Shown piece by piece: positions 20,680 through 31,691 of a stretch of 64,000 nucleotides of DNA. Each line of letters begins with the position of its first letter. Position 1 is the stretch's first letter. Location of the stretch: contig MKVX01000002.1 in NCBI GenBank assembly GCA_001899255.1, positions 434,001 through 498,000 on the forward strand, given 5' to 3'. Source of the stretch: Rhizobiales bacterium 62-47 (GTDB lineage Bacteria > Pseudomonadota > Alphaproteobacteria > Rhizobiales > Xanthobacteraceae). Position numbers and translations under genes: made by a program. The notes under the pieces were generated by a model that did no database searches, was not told where the DNA came from, and was given only the letters and a program-made list of their open reading frames with translations.

Positions 20680-20716
20680 GTGCCCGGTCCATTCAGGAAC
20701 CGGGCACCGCTTTTTT
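20680..20716 (+). terminator. Intrinsic terminator upstream of typA
   Basis: Nine-base perfect stem GTGCCCGGT (20680-20688) with ACCGGGCAC (20699-20707), then CGC and six T (20711-20716). It lies 109 bp after the Crp/Fnr stop and only about 18 bp after the -10 of the promoter at 20635. It may end the regulator transcript, act as an attenuator for typA, or end a very short RNA. Confidence 0.75.
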
Positions 20717-20998
20717 GAAACACGCGCCAGCCCGCATGCGCCCCGGATTGCTTAAGGCAGGGGATATCGCACGGTCAGGCGCCGCTCCCGGCTCTTGCGA
20801 CTGTCGCCGGGGTGCAAGGAAACAGACCGCTGCCATGACGTGGCCGAGTGTAAACGGTTTCTGATTCGTTGTTCGACTGCGTGGGCCTGAGCCCGCGCGG
20901 CGCCTCTGGCGCTTTTTCCATCCCGACACACTGAACCGCCCTGTCCCGGCCGCCATTTCGGCTTCGGCACGGCTTCCGAGAACCTGAAAAGCAGACCC

Positions 20999-22819
<1,821 letters not shown>

Positions 22820-22847
22820 GCACCGTTCACGCATAAGTGCAATTTTC

Positions 22848-22936
22848 GTCATGGCCGGGCTTGTCCCGGCCATCTACGTCTTTAAAACCTTGCGTAGACA
22901 AGACGTGGATGCCCGCCCCAAGGACGGGCAAGACGA
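22848..22936. repeat. REP-like composite palindrome
   Basis: Contains the perfect hairpin ATGGCCGGG (22851-22859) with CCCGGCCAT (22865-22873), an ACGTCTT/AAGACGT pairing (22876-22882 with 22900-22906), and TGCCCG/CGGGCA (22910-22915 with 22925-22930). It is a full-length member of the Bradyrhizobium-like element seen also at 16673. It sits immediately before the amine oxidase start, so it may lie in that gene's leader. Confidence 0.75.
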
Positions 22937-22948
22937 CGGTAAGCTTTC

Positions 22949-24199
22949 ATGTCGCTCCCCTCCGAAGTCGATGTCGCGATCATTGGCGCCGGCGCCGCCG
23001 GACTCGGCGCCGCCAATGCGTTGCGTGATTCCGGCCTCTCCGTGCTGGTGCTCGAAGCCCGCGACCGACTCGGCGGCCGCAGCCACACCATCCTGCCCGC
23101 CCCGGACATAGCCTTCGACCTCGGCTGCGGCTGGCTGCATTCGGCCGACCGCAACTCGTTCGTTCCGATCGCCCAAGGCCTCGGCTTCGAGATCGACAAG
23201 AGCCGGCCGCCGTGGCGCGACGAGAGCGTCAACGTCGCCTTCCCGCCGCGGGAGCGCGCCGAGTTCATCGCTGCGATCGACGCCTTCTACGAGCGTTGCG
23301 AGGATGCGTCCGACGCCGCGCAGGACAGCGTCGCCAGCGAATGGCTCGAACCGGGCAACCGCTGGAATCCGATGATCGACGCGATCTCGACCTACATCAA
23401 CGGCTGCGAGCTCGATCAGGTCTCGGTCTACGACATGGATGCCTACGAGGACACCGAGATCAACTGGCGGGTGCGGCGCGGCTATGGCGCGCTGATCGCG
23501 GCCTATGGTGCGGCGTGTCAGGTGGCGTTGAACGCCAACGTCAGCCGCATCGATCATTCCGGCCATCGCGTACGCATCGAAACGTCGCGCGGCACGCTGA
23601 CGGCTACCAAAGCGATCGTCACCGTGCCGACCAATCTCCTTGCCGACGAGGCGATCAAATTCGATCCGCCGCTGCCGGCGAAAGTCGGCGCGGCGCGCGG
23701 CCTGCCGCTCGGTCTCGCCGACAAGGTGGTGCTGGCGCTTGACGCGCCGGAGTCGCTACCGAAAGACGGCAACCTGCGCGGCGCGACGATGCGCACGGCG
23801 ATGGGCAGCTATCATCTGCGGCCCTTCGGCCAGCCGTGCATCGAGGGCTATTTCGGCGGCCGCTTCGCGCAACAACTGGAAGACGCCGGTCCCGGCGCGC
23901 TCGCGGCGCAGAGCATCGACGAAATCGTCGCGCTGCTCGGCTCGGATTATCGCCGGCGGCTGACGCCACTTGCCGCATCGCGCTGGGCGCACGATCCGTT
24001 CGCACGCGGCTCGTACTCGCATGCCATGCCCGGCTGTTCCGATTGCCGCGCGGTGCTGGCGGCGCCGGTCGATGGCCGCCTGTTCTTCGCCGGCGAAGCG
24101 ACCTCGCTGAATTTCTTTTCTACCGCGCATGGCGCGCGCGACAGCGGCGAACGCGCGGCGCAAGAGGTGATGACTGCCGGCCGAACCCAGTCCCGGTGA
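22949..24199 (+). CDS. FAD-dependent flavin amine oxidase family protein
   Basis: A 416-residue flavoprotein. The N-terminal dinucleotide fold VAIIGAGAAGLGAANALRDSG is followed by LVLEARDRLGGRSHT, the amine-oxidase GG-RxxT motif. C-terminally, RLFFAGEATSLNFFSTAHGA is the FAD-contacting GEAT motif. The family oxidises amines or carotenoid-like substrates; the substrate here is unknown. The stop lies seven bases from that of the convergent hydrolase. Confidence 0.87.
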   Translation: MSLPSEVDVAIIGAGAAGLGAANALRDSGLSVLVLEARDRLGGRSHTILPAPDIAFDLGCGWLHSADRNSFVPIAQGLGFEIDKSRPPWRDESVNVAFPPRERAEFIAAIDAFYERCEDASDAAQDSVASEWLEPGNRWNPMIDAISTYINGCELDQVSVYDMDAYEDTEINWRVRRGYGALIAAYGAACQVALNANVSRIDHSGHRVRIETSRGTLTATKAIVTVPTNLLADEAIKFDPPLPAKVGAARGLPLGLADKVVLALDAPESLPKDGNLRGATMRTAMGSYHLRPFGQPCIEGYFGGRFAQQLEDAGPGALAAQSIDEIVALLGSDYRRRLTPLAASRWAHDPFARGSYSHAMPGCSDCRAVLAAPVDGRLFFAGEATSLNFFSTAHGARDSGERAAQEVMTAGRTQSR

Positions 24200-24206
24200 C
24201 TCTCGG

Positions 24207-25121
24207 TCAACGTTTCGGTTGTCGCAACGCATCGTCCTTGGTGACAGCATCCAGCATCGGGCCATAGATCGCCGCGCTGCCGTCACGCTCCGCAAGCCAA
24301 TGGCCTTCGCCGCCGAACGGCGGCAGGACGCGAAAGTCGACCTTGTCGCCACCCGCACCAAAAGCCTCGGACAACTGCCGCGAAATTCCCGGCGCAAAAT
24401 AGCTGTCGTTATTGGCGACCAGCCAGAGCACCGGAATTCGCGCGCCCTGCCCGAATTCCCTCGCCGCCGCGATCAGATTTTGCGGCGCGCAGATCTGATT
24501 GGGGCGGTCGTCGGCATGGCCGCCACGACCGGGCGCAAACGCGACGATTTGCGCAATCGCTTTCGAGTTGCCCTGCGCGAGCGCCAGCGTCCCCCACGCT
24601 CCGGCAGAATGACCGATCACCAGCGCCCCGCCATTGCGTATGAAGGGTTGTTCGCGCAGGAACGTCAGCGTGGCGGCAATCGCTGCCGCCGTCGCCCGCC
24701 CCGCGCGCAGATAATTCGCGTCGTCGCAACTGCCCTGATCTTCGCGGTAGCGGCCGCCGGTCTCGCCGTGGCCGAGCCGTTCGGGCACCAGCACGGCATA
24801 GCCGCGCGCCACCAGCCAATGCGCCAACGTTCGATATTCCGGCTGCGGCATCTGGGCGCGCCGCAAGGCATTCTGCGTCGAGGCATGGGCGATCACCGCG
24901 AGCGGAAACGGGCCGGCGCCCGCCGGGCGAAACAGCACGGCGCGCGACGCCACCTGCGGGTCCGACGATGGCACCAGCCACTGCTGACGCCGGTCCGGCA
25001 GCGCTTCGGGGCCCTGCGCGCCGAAATGGTTCTGCGCGGCAGCCGGTAACGGCAGCAAGCCTGCAAGCAGTACCGCCACCTGCAAGATTCCGCGCATACT
25101 GATTGCGATCGATGTTGCCAT
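24207..25121 (-). CDS. Secreted alpha/beta hydrolase (dienelactone-hydrolase-like), paralogue 1
   Basis: A 304-residue exported hydrolase. Signal peptide MRGILQVAVLLAGLLPLPAAA; nucleophile elbow VIGHSAGAWGTLAL; acid region LVANNDSYFAPG; histidine in GGEGHWLAE. SCDDANYLRAGR and PNQICAPQ suggest paired cysteines in the periplasm. It aligns closely with the hydrolase at 45023 around the elbow, the NDS/TYF motif and the EGH motif, so the two are paralogues. The start at 25121 gives a signal peptide with a nine-residue leader; 25097 is also possible. Confidence 0.8.
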   Translation of the reverse strand: MATSIAISMRGILQVAVLLAGLLPLPAAAQNHFGAQGPEALPDRRQQWLVPSSDPQVASRAVLFRPAGAGPFPLAVIAHASTQNALRRAQMPQPEYRTLAHWLVARGYAVLVPERLGHGETGGRYREDQGSCDDANYLRAGRATAAAIAATLTFLREQPFIRNGGALVIGHSAGAWGTLALAQGNSKAIAQIVAFAPGRGGHADDRPNQICAPQNLIAAAREFGQGARIPVLWLVANNDSYFAPGISRQLSEAFGAGGDKVDFRVLPPFGGEGHWLAERDGSAAIYGPMLDAVTKDDALRQPKR

Positions 25122-25362
25122 GGCGTCGAAAGATAGCTGGTGACGCCGGCTTCGGGGTATCCGAATCGCGGCTCTATGCACCGCCGGACAGCACGCTTTC
25201 CACAGGTCGCGAGCGCGGGATCTTGCGTCGGACGCCAACAACTCCCGGCAAGTGTTTCCTTTCGGCACAAATCGGCAGTCTACTGATGCCGAAAGTCCAC
25301 ATATTAACCGATAATTAACGATGCATCTTGATGCCGGGCGAATGTCTTGCTTTGATCGGGGC

Positions 25363-25872
25363 ATGAGCACAACCCTAATCGAGGTTCGGCCGGCCAGAGC
25401 TGCGGATGCTTTCGCGGTCGCTTCCACGCATGATGAAGCCTGGCGCGCTGCCTATCAGGGCATCATTCCCGGCGCCGAACTCGACAAGCTGATCAATCGG
25501 CGCGGGCCGCATTGGTGGGAAGGCGCGATCCGCAAAGGTAGCCGGGTCAGCGTTCTGGTGTTCGGCGACAAGGTCGCGGGTTATGCCAACTACGGCCGCA
25601 ACCGCGCCCGCAGCCTGCATTTCGAAGGCGAAATCTACGAGCTTTACCTGCGCCCGGAATTCCAGGGCCTCGGTTTCGGCCGTCGCCTGTTTACTGCCGC
25701 CAAGCGCGATCTGACGCAGAGCGGCCTCAAGAGCATGGTGATCTGGGCATTGTCCGACAACGAACCGGCGACCGAGTTCTATCGCGCGCTCGGCGGCCGT
25801 ATGGTGGCGCGCTCCTCGGAGCGCTTCGGCCAGAAGTCGCTCGACAAAGTGGCGTTCGCCTGGACCAATTAA
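25363..25872 (+). CDS. GNAT family N-acetyltransferase
   Basis: A 169-residue acetyltransferase with the acetyl-CoA block ELYLRPEFQGLGFGRRLFTAAK (the Q/R-x-x-G-x-G/A loop is QGLGFGRR) and a C-terminal WALSDNEPATEFYRALGGR, typical of GNAT motif B. Acceptor unknown. The start is chosen at MSTTLIEVRPARAADA, where the fold begins; frames to 25342 or 25321 are possible but add non-homologous residues. Confidence 0.85.
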   Translation: MSTTLIEVRPARAADAFAVASTHDEAWRAAYQGIIPGAELDKLINRRGPHWWEGAIRKGSRVSVLVFGDKVAGYANYGRNRARSLHFEGEIYELYLRPEFQGLGFGRRLFTAAKRDLTQSGLKSMVIWALSDNEPATEFYRALGGRMVARSSERFGQKSLDKVAFAWTN

Positions 25873-25927
25873 GCCTACGACCAACGTCTCCCCCGCTCCG
25901 CGGTTTTCCGTTTGATCTTCGTTTAAA

Positions 25928-25951
25928 CAAGGTCTTTAGAGAAAGACCTTG
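25928..25951. other. Perfect hairpin between GNAT gene and ppa
   Basis: CAAGGTCTTT (25928-25937), loop AGAG, AAAGACCTTG (25942-25951): a ten-base perfect stem. No T-tract follows, so it is not a standard terminator. It lies 93 bp before the ppa start and could be in its leader. Confidence 0.5.
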
Positions 25952-26043
25952 ATCGGCCGTTGCCATTGCGGACGCCGTCGGCGATGGCTGCCGGGCGTGG
26001 TGCTGCGGCCCAACCCTTTCCTGATTATTTCGCGGAGTTTTCG

Positions 26044-26583
26044 ATGCGCATCGATGCCATTTCACTCGGGGCAAACCCGCCATACGAGGTCAACGTCATC
26101 ATCGAGGTGCCGGTCGGAGGCGAGCCGATCAAGTACGAGATGGACAAGGAAGCGGGAACGCTGGTGGTCGATCGCTTCCTCTATACGGCGATGCGCTATC
26201 CGGGGAATTACGGCTTCATTCCGCATACGCTGTCGAGCGACGGCGACCCTTGCGACGTGCTGGTGGCCAACACCCGTGCCATCGTACCGGGCGCGGTCAT
26301 CGCGGTGCGGCCGGTCGGCGTGCTGATGATGGAAGACGAGGCCGGCGGTGACGAGAAGATCATCGCCGTGCCGGTCTCCAAGCTGACGCAGCGCTACGAC
26401 AAGATCAAAACGCACAGCGACCTGCCGGACATCACCCTGCAGCAGATCCAGCATTTCTTCGAACATTACAAAGATCTCGAACCCGGCAAGTGGGTGAAGG
26501 TGCTACGTTGGGGCAACGCCGAAGAGGCGCAGCGGTTGATCCTCGATGGCATCGCCCGCGCCAAGGCCGAAGGCAAAACCTAG
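26044..26583 (+). CDS. ppa: Inorganic pyrophosphatase
   Basis: Hydrolyses pyrophosphate to phosphate, pulling biosynthetic reactions forward. The 179-residue soluble class I enzyme shows [30 protein letters not shown], and the metal-binding [15 protein letters not shown] site eight bases before ATG 26044 sets the start. The reading frame extends upstream to 25960, but those residues are not part of the family. Confidence 0.95.
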   Translation: MRIDAISLGANPPYEVNVIIEVPVGGEPIKYEMDKEAGTLVVDRFLYTAMRYPGNYGFIPHTLSSDGDPCDVLVANTRAIVPGAVIAVRPVGVLMMEDEAGGDEKIIAVPVSKLTQRYDKIKTHSDLPDITLQQIQHFFEHYKDLEPGKWVKVLRWGNAEEAQRLILDGIARAKAEGKT

Positions 26584-26605
26584 CTTCCGCCAGGAGACAC
26601 CACAG

Positions 26606-28087
26606 ATGCGCCGGCTGATGAGATGGATTCGAAACATCGTGCTGGCGCTTCTGGCAGGCGTCGTGGTTCTTGCCGGCGTCCTGCTGTTCAATGTCATGCG
26701 GCATGGTTCGCAACAGTTGCAGGTGGCAGCCGTGCCGCCTGCGACCGTCGATACGCAAGGAGCGGCGCGACGGCTTGCCGAAGCCATCCGCTTCAAGACC
26801 ATCTCGAATTTCCTCAATCCGGATCAGGATGCCGAAGCCCTGCGCGGCTTGCGGGCGCATATCGCCGCCAGTTTCCCGGCGTTCCACGCCGCCGCCAAGC
26901 GTGAGATCGTCAACCAGCACAGCCTGCTCTTCACGTGGCAGGGCTCGGACGCGACGGCCAAGCCGATTGCGCTCTTGGCGCATCAGGACGTGGTGCCCGT
27001 CGCACCCGGCACCGAAAAGGATTGGGAGCAACCGCCATTCGACGGTGTCATCGATGACGACTTCGTGTGGGGCCGTGGCTCGTGGGACGACAAAGGCAAT
27101 CTCTATTCCATCCTCGAAGCCGCCGAGCAGATGGCCAAGGCGGGTTTTCGTCCGAAGCGCACGATCTATTTCGCCTTCGGTCACGACGAGGAAGTTAGCG
27201 GCACCCGCGGCGCCAAGGCGATGGCTGCGCTGCTGGCTTCGCGCGGCGTCAAGCTCGATTTCGTTCTCGACGAAGGCCTGCTGATCACCGACGGCATCAT
27301 GAAGGGCCTCGACAAACCGGCGGCACTGATCGGAGTCGCCGAGAAAGGTTATGCGACGCTGGTGCTGACCGCGCATGCCACGCCGGGACATTCATCGATG
27401 CCGCCGCGCGACACCGCCATCGGCATGATGAGCGCGGCGCTGACACGGCTCGAGGATCACAGCCTGCCGGCGCGGGTACGCGGCAGCGTCGCCGAGATGT
27501 TCGACACGCTGGCACCGGAGATGAGCGGCTTCAACCGCGTCGTGCTGTCGAACCTCTGGCTATTCAAGCCGCTGCTGCTGCGCGAATTCGACAAGGGCGG
27601 CGCGACGCGGGCGATGGTGCGCACCACCACGGCGCTGACCATCTTCAATGCCGGCGACAAGGACAATGTGCTGCCCGGCAACGCCGAGGCGACGGTGAAT
27701 TTCCGCCTGCTGCCCGGCGATACCCAGGCCAGCGTCACCGATCATGTCCGCGATACCGTCAAGAACGACAAGATCTCGATCGCACCGTTCCCCGGCAACA
27801 CCGATCCGCCGCCGGTGACCGGAACGGCGAGTCCCTCGTATCAGGCGCTCAACCGCACCATTCGCGAAATCTTCCCCGATGTCGTCGTCGCGCCGGGACT
27901 GATGGTGGCGGCGACCGACTCGCGCCACTATGCCGGACTGACCGACAACATCTTCCGCTTCTCGCCGGTGCGCGCTACCTCCGACGACCTCAAGCGATTT
28001 CACGGCACCAACGAGCGCCTCAGCATCCCCAACTACGCCGACATGATCCGCTTCTATCGCCGGCTGCTGCAGAACACTGCAGGCTGA
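26606..28087 (+). CDS. M20-family zinc carboxypeptidase, membrane-anchored
   Basis: A 493-residue protein with an N-terminal signal-anchor helix (IVLALLAGVVVLAGVLLFNVM) and an M20 catalytic domain with metal ligands in LLAHQDVVPV, DDDFVWGRGSWDDKGN, FGHDEEVSGTRGA and DSRHYAGL. The overall shape resembles the CPS1/PM20D1 subgroup, whose members cleave or form N-acyl amino acids or dipeptides. An AGGAG site nine bases upstream supports ATG 26606. It follows ppa by 22 bp and may be co-transcribed. Confidence 0.87.
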   Translation: MRRLMRWIRNIVLALLAGVVVLAGVLLFNVMRHGSQQLQVAAVPPATVDTQGAARRLAEAIRFKTISNFLNPDQDAEALRGLRAHIAASFPAFHAAAKREIVNQHSLLFTWQGSDATAKPIALLAHQDVVPVAPGTEKDWEQPPFDGVIDDDFVWGRGSWDDKGNLYSILEAAEQMAKAGFRPKRTIYFAFGHDEEVSGTRGAKAMAALLASRGVKLDFVLDEGLLITDGIMKGLDKPAALIGVAEKGYATLVLTAHATPGHSSMPPRDTAIGMMSAALTRLEDHSLPARVRGSVAEMFDTLAPEMSGFNRVVLSNLWLFKPLLLREFDKGGATRAMVRTTTALTIFNAGDKDNVLPGNAEATVNFRLLPGDTQASVTDHVRDTVKNDKISIAPFPGNTDPPPVTGTASPSYQALNRTIREIFPDVVVAPGLMVAATDSRHYAGLTDNIFRFSPVRATSDDLKRFHGTNERLSIPNYADMIRFYRRLLQNTAG

Positions 28088-28120
28088 TCGCTTAATCCGG
28101 CCACGCGACCAGCCTCGGCC

Positions 28121-28197
28121 ATCACCCTGAGGTGCGAGTGACAGCAACGTAGCTCCGCGTCCTCATAGTCCGAGACGTGCGCTCCTCAGGATGAGGT
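28121..28197. repeat. REP/BIME-like palindromic element, copy 2
   Basis: CACCCTGAGGTGC (28123-28135) faces CTCCTCAGGATGAGG (28182-28196), the same half-elements as at 12991-13089 in opposite order. It sits between the convergent M20 peptidase and folD genes. Confidence 0.7.
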
Positions 28198-28235
28198 TCA
28201 ACGCTAGCGACGATTCAATCTGAATTTATCGTGCC

Positions 28236-29120
28236 TCAGACTGCCGGAGCAGGCAGACCCTTGATGGCGCAGGCGGCACGCAACGTGTTGACCAGCAGGC
28301 ACGCCACCGTCATCTGGCCGACGCCGCCGGGGACCGGCGTCACGGCGCCAGCCACCTGCATCGCGTCGTCGAACGCCACGTCGCCGACCAGCCGGGTCTT
28401 GCCCTCGGCGGTCGGAATGCGCGTAATACCGACATCGATCACGGTTGCACCCGGCTTGATCCAGTCGCCGCGCACCATCTCCGCCTTGCCGACCGCAGCA
28501 TAGACCAGATCGGCCTGACGGCACAGACCCGGCAGATCGCGCGAGCGCGAATGCGCGATGGTCACCGTGGCGTTTTCGTTGAGCAGCAATTGCACCAGCG
28601 GCCGGCCGACCAGATTGGAGCGGCCGATGACGATGGCATTCAAGCCTTCGAGCGAGGTATGCACGCTCTTGGTCAGGATGATGCAGCCGAGCGGCGTGCA
28701 CGGCGACAACGCGCGCAAGCCGCCAGCAAGCCGCCCGGCATTGTTCGGATGCAGGCCATCGACATCCTTGGCTGGATCGATGGCGGCGATCACCGCCTCG
28801 GTGTTCAGCCCCTTCGGCAGCGGCAGTTGCACGAGAATGCCGTGCACCGCCGGATCGGCGTTGAGTTTGCCGACCAGTTCGAGCAGCGCGGCTTGCGACA
28901 CATCTGCCGGTAACTTGTGCTCGAACGACGCCATGCCGGCGGCCTGGGTTTGCGTGTGCTTGCTGCGGACATAGACTTCGCTCGCCGGATCGTTGCCGAC
29001 CAGCACCACCGCCAGACCCGGCATCAGACCGTGGTCACGCTTGACGCGAGCAACTTCGTCAGCGGTCCGGGCGCGCAGCTCGGCGGCAATGCGTTTTCCA
29101 TCGATAATCTGCGCCGTCAT
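28236..29120 (-). CDS. folD: Bifunctional methylenetetrahydrofolate dehydrogenase/cyclohydrolase
   Basis: Interconverts 5,10-methylene-, methenyl- and 10-formyl-THF with NADP. The 294 residues show [19 protein letters not shown] with the catalytic lysine, [41 protein letters not shown] (NADP site) and the C-terminal [12 protein letters not shown]. It is the last gene of the yggT-DUF167-folD operon, with 12 bp to the upstream gene. Confidence 0.96.
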   Translation of the reverse strand: MTAQIIDGKRIAAELRARTADEVARVKRDHGLMPGLAVVLVGNDPASEVYVRSKHTQTQAAGMASFEHKLPADVSQAALLELVGKLNADPAVHGILVQLPLPKGLNTEAVIAAIDPAKDVDGLHPNNAGRLAGGLRALSPCTPLGCIILTKSVHTSLEGLNAIVIGRSNLVGRPLVQLLLNENATVTIAHSRSRDLPGLCRQADLVYAAVGKAEMVRGDWIKPGATVIDVGITRIPTAEGKTRLVGDVAFDDAMQVAGAVTPVPGGVGQMTVACLLVNTLRAACAIKGLPAPAV

Positions 29121-29132
29121 CGTATCCTCTGT

Positions 29133-29468
29133 CTACTTGGTGTGGTCCGCGGCCTTCGCCGCAAGCAATGTTTTCAGCGTCTCGCCAAGACGGCGCGGGT
29201 CGCCGTCGACCGCGACCTGCTTCAGCCGCGAGGTAACGCCGGACTGGATCCGCACTTGCCGTTTCGGCACGCCAAGCACCTCGGCCAGCAGTTCGGTCAC
29301 GGCGCGATTGGCTTCGCCGCCTTCGGCAATGGCCCGCACCCGCAGCTTGAGCACGCTCTTGCCGTTGGCCAGCGTCTCGGTGCCGTCGATCTCATCGCGG
29401 CCGCCGCGCGGCGTCACCCGCAACGCGATGCTGATGCCCTGCGTGGAATAGCGCCAAGGATCTGCCAA
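29133..29468 (-). CDS. DUF167 (YggU) family protein
   Basis: A 111-residue protein matching the YggU/DUF167 fold: IALRVTPRGGRDEIDG at the N-terminus, LKLRVRAIAEGGEANRAVTELLAEVLGVPK in the centre (the conserved P/E-G-x-AN motif), and QVRIQSGVTSRLKQVAV. Function unknown despite wide conservation. It sits between yggT and folD, a common rhizobial arrangement. Confidence 0.9.
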   Translation of the reverse strand: MADPWRYSTQGISIALRVTPRGGRDEIDGTETLANGKSVLKLRVRAIAEGGEANRAVTELLAEVLGVPKRQVRIQSGVTSRLKQVAVDGDPRRLGETLKTLLAAKAADHTK

Positions 29469-29502
29469 ACACCAATACCCGTCGAAAGCAATCGAGCAGC
29501 GA

Positions 29503-29793
29503 TCAGAACACCGCCGGATAGATGTAATAGGTGATCACCCGCTGGATGAACATGATGATCAGGATCAGGATGATCGGAGAGATGTCGAGCCCGCCCAGAT
29601 TGGGCATGAAATTGCGGATCGGCGCCAGCAGCGGTTCGGTGATCCGGTACAGGAACTCGGCGATCGACGAAACGAACTGGTTGCGCGTGTTGACGACATT
29701 GAATGCGATCAGCCACGACAGGATGGCGGAAGCGATCAGCAGCCAGACATACAGGTCGAGAACGATCAGGATGATGTCGAGAATGGCGCGCAT
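29503..29793 (-). CDS. YggT family membrane protein
   Basis: A 96-residue inner-membrane protein with two YggT-type helices (ILDIILIVLDLYVWLLIASAI; IIMFIQRVITYYI) and the conserved loop ITEPLLAPIRNFMPNLGGLDISPII. Bacterial YggT proteins are linked to osmotic tolerance and cell-envelope placement. First gene of the operon with DUF167 and folD, 34 bp before the next. Confidence 0.92.
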   Translation of the reverse strand: MRAILDIILIVLDLYVWLLIASAILSWLIAFNVVNTRNQFVSSIAEFLYRITEPLLAPIRNFMPNLGGLDISPIILILIIMFIQRVITYYIYPAVF

Positions 29794-29812
29794 GGCGGGA
29801 TTGGCTCGCGGT

Positions 29813-29860
29813 TAGAGCGTTTTCCGGCGAAGGGGAAACCGGTTCGTCACGGAAAACGCG
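29813..29860. repeat. Dispersed extragenic repeat, copy 2
   Basis: TAGAGCGTTTTCCGGCGAAG followed by GGGAAACCGGTTCG and GGAAAACGCG matches the element at 12404-12450. It lies upstream of yggT in a roughly 350 bp gap that otherwise holds only the approach to tRNA-Ala; I see no gene there. Confidence 0.65.
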
Positions 29861-30140
29861 GCCAAAAACTTTCAAGGCAAGACCCGGTTCGATCCAGGCG
29901 GATTGGACCGGGTCGCGGTTGCAGAGGCCGCAAACTATCGGTTCGCCCTCGCCTAAACAAGGGAAGTTCCTGCCCAATTGTGCCGCACCAAAGTCGAGGA
30001 AGGGGGCCGTTCGAGAAACCCGATTCCGCCCCAAACGGGGGAATCAGACGACGCGACGCAGTGTCCTTGACTTGGCATTGGGGAGGATTGTAAATGGCGC
30101 CAATTGTCGGTCCGCGCTGTTTTGTCGCCCGCCGTGCAAT

Positions 30141-30216
<76 letters not shown>

Positions 30217-30235
30217 ACCTTCGCCAGCAATCCCC

Positions 30236-31051
30236 TCAACTACCCGTGAACCGTGGCGGCCGCTTTTCCATGAAACTGGCGACGCCTTCGCGGAAGTCCG
30301 CGCCCTGCAGCGCGACGTGCATCTCCCGGTTGGCATCGATGGTGGCTTCGGCCAAGGTCTGGAACGGCACGTCGTAGAGCTGCCGCTTGATCACGGCCAT
30401 CGCCGATGGCGAGACGAAGTCGGCCAGGTCGCGCGCATAGGCATAGGTCTGCTCGCGCAACTGATCCGCCGGATACAACCGATTGACCAGCCCGATCCGC
30501 AACGCCTCCTCGCTCGACACCCGGCGCGCCGACAGCAGCAGATCGAGCGCATTGGCATGGCCGACGATGCGCGGCAGCATCCAGCTGATGCCGTGCTCGG
30601 CGATCAGGCCGCGACGCGCAAAGGCCGTCGTGAAAACGGTGTTATCGGCGGCGAAGCGCAGATCGCAATACAGCGCATGCACCAGACCGATGCCGGCCGT
30701 CGCACCGTTGAGCATCGCGATAATCGGCTTGGCGATCGACGGATAGAAGGCGTAGCGCGTCTGCCAGTCCGGGCGCCGGTTCATGTCAAACGCTGGCAAA
30801 TCGCCGCCGCGCCGCTTGATGTCGTTGGGATCGAGACCCTTCAGTGCGTCCATGTCCGCACCCGCGCAAAACCCTCGCCCGGCACCGGTCAGCACGATGA
30901 CGCGCACGCCGTCGTCCTGCGCCGCCGCCGCCATGGCGCTGCGGACCTCGCGCTCCATGGTCGGCGTCCAGGCATTCATGCGATCGGGACGATTTAGCGT
31001 GATCGTCGCGATCCTGTCATCGACGCCGTAGAGGATGTCCTGATAGCTCAT
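30236..31051 (-). CDS. Enoyl-CoA hydratase/isomerase family protein
   Basis: A 271-residue crotonase-fold protein. Oxyanion-hole blocks are [17 protein letters not shown] near residue 60 and [22 protein letters not shown] near 110. A Glu in [17 protein letters not shown] occupies a catalytic position. The family hydrates, isomerises or hydrolyses acyl-CoAs; the exact substrate is not readable. AGGGAG before ATG 31051 sets the start; the frame extends to 31342 without homology. It follows the NTF2-like gene by 23 bp, a likely operon. Confidence 0.87.
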   Translation of the reverse strand: MSYQDILYGVDDRIATITLNRPDRMNAWTPTMEREVRSAMAAAAQDDGVRVIVLTGAGRGFCAGADMDALKGLDPNDIKRRGGDLPAFDMNRRPDWQTRYAFYPSIAKPIIAMLNGATAGIGLVHALYCDLRFAADNTVFTTAFARRGLIAEHGISWMLPRIVGHANALDLLLSARRVSSEEALRIGLVNRLYPADQLREQTYAYARDLADFVSPSAMAVIKRQLYDVPFQTLAEATIDANREMHVALQGADFREGVASFMEKRPPRFTGS

Positions 31052-31074
31052 CGCAATCTCCCTGTGCCGCAGCG

Positions 31075-31581
31075 TCAGCTGCTGTCCTTCGCCGATGCTC
31101 TGCCGCGCGCCAGATAAGCCACTGTTTCCGGGCGCTCTTCGAGCCAGCCGGACCAGCGCTTGAACACCTTGGTCATGCGTTCGGGTTCGACGCCGAGTTG
31201 CGCCATCGCCACGCCACCGTTGACCGATTCGCGATACTCCGCGATCAGCCCATCGCGGACGATGAAGCGGCTCATGCCGTCGATGACCACGCGCCGACCT
31301 TTGAATTGCGGAATGGTCGAGGTGAAACTCGACAGCGACCACGCGTAACCCATGTCGCCGCTACACACCGGATCGAACATCTCCCAGCGATAGTCCGTGG
31401 CATCGCGGTGAAAGAGGTGCTGCATCATATGCGCGATATCGGCGCGGCCCCGATGCGGCCCGTAGATGTAATCGTAATAGATCGCATCGTCGGTGAAATG
31501 ATTGGCGAAGCGCGCGCCATCGCCGGATTCCGCCGCCAGTGTGAAATCCCGCAACAACCGTGCAAATTCGTCAGCGTTCAT
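31075..31581 (-). CDS. NTF2-like / SnoaL-type nuclear transport factor 2 family protein
   Basis: A 168-residue cone-fold protein: FARLLRDFTLAAESGDGARFANHFTDDAIYYDY at the start, then IYGPHRGRADIAHMMQHLFH, RWEMFDPVCSGDMGYAWSL and VIDGMSRFIVRDGLIAEYRE. Members include isomerases, dehydratases and small ligand binders. Coupling to the downstream enoyl-CoA hydratase hints at a degradation step. The long frame to 31779 is not supported; ATG 31581 opens the domain. Confidence 0.8.
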   Translation of the reverse strand: MNADEFARLLRDFTLAAESGDGARFANHFTDDAIYYDYIYGPHRGRADIAHMMQHLFHRDATDYRWEMFDPVCSGDMGYAWSLSSFTSTIPQFKGRRVVIDGMSRFIVRDGLIAEYRESVNGGVAMAQLGVEPERMTKVFKRWSGWLEERPETVAYLARGRASAKDSS

Positions 31582-31691
31582 ATGCCGCCCTCGCGATGGT
31601 CGTGTAAGACAATCGCAATTCAGACGGCGCGGCAAGTGGCGCGCACCACGCTCGGTCGATGCGGACGACGGCTCATTCCGCGCAGCGGAAA

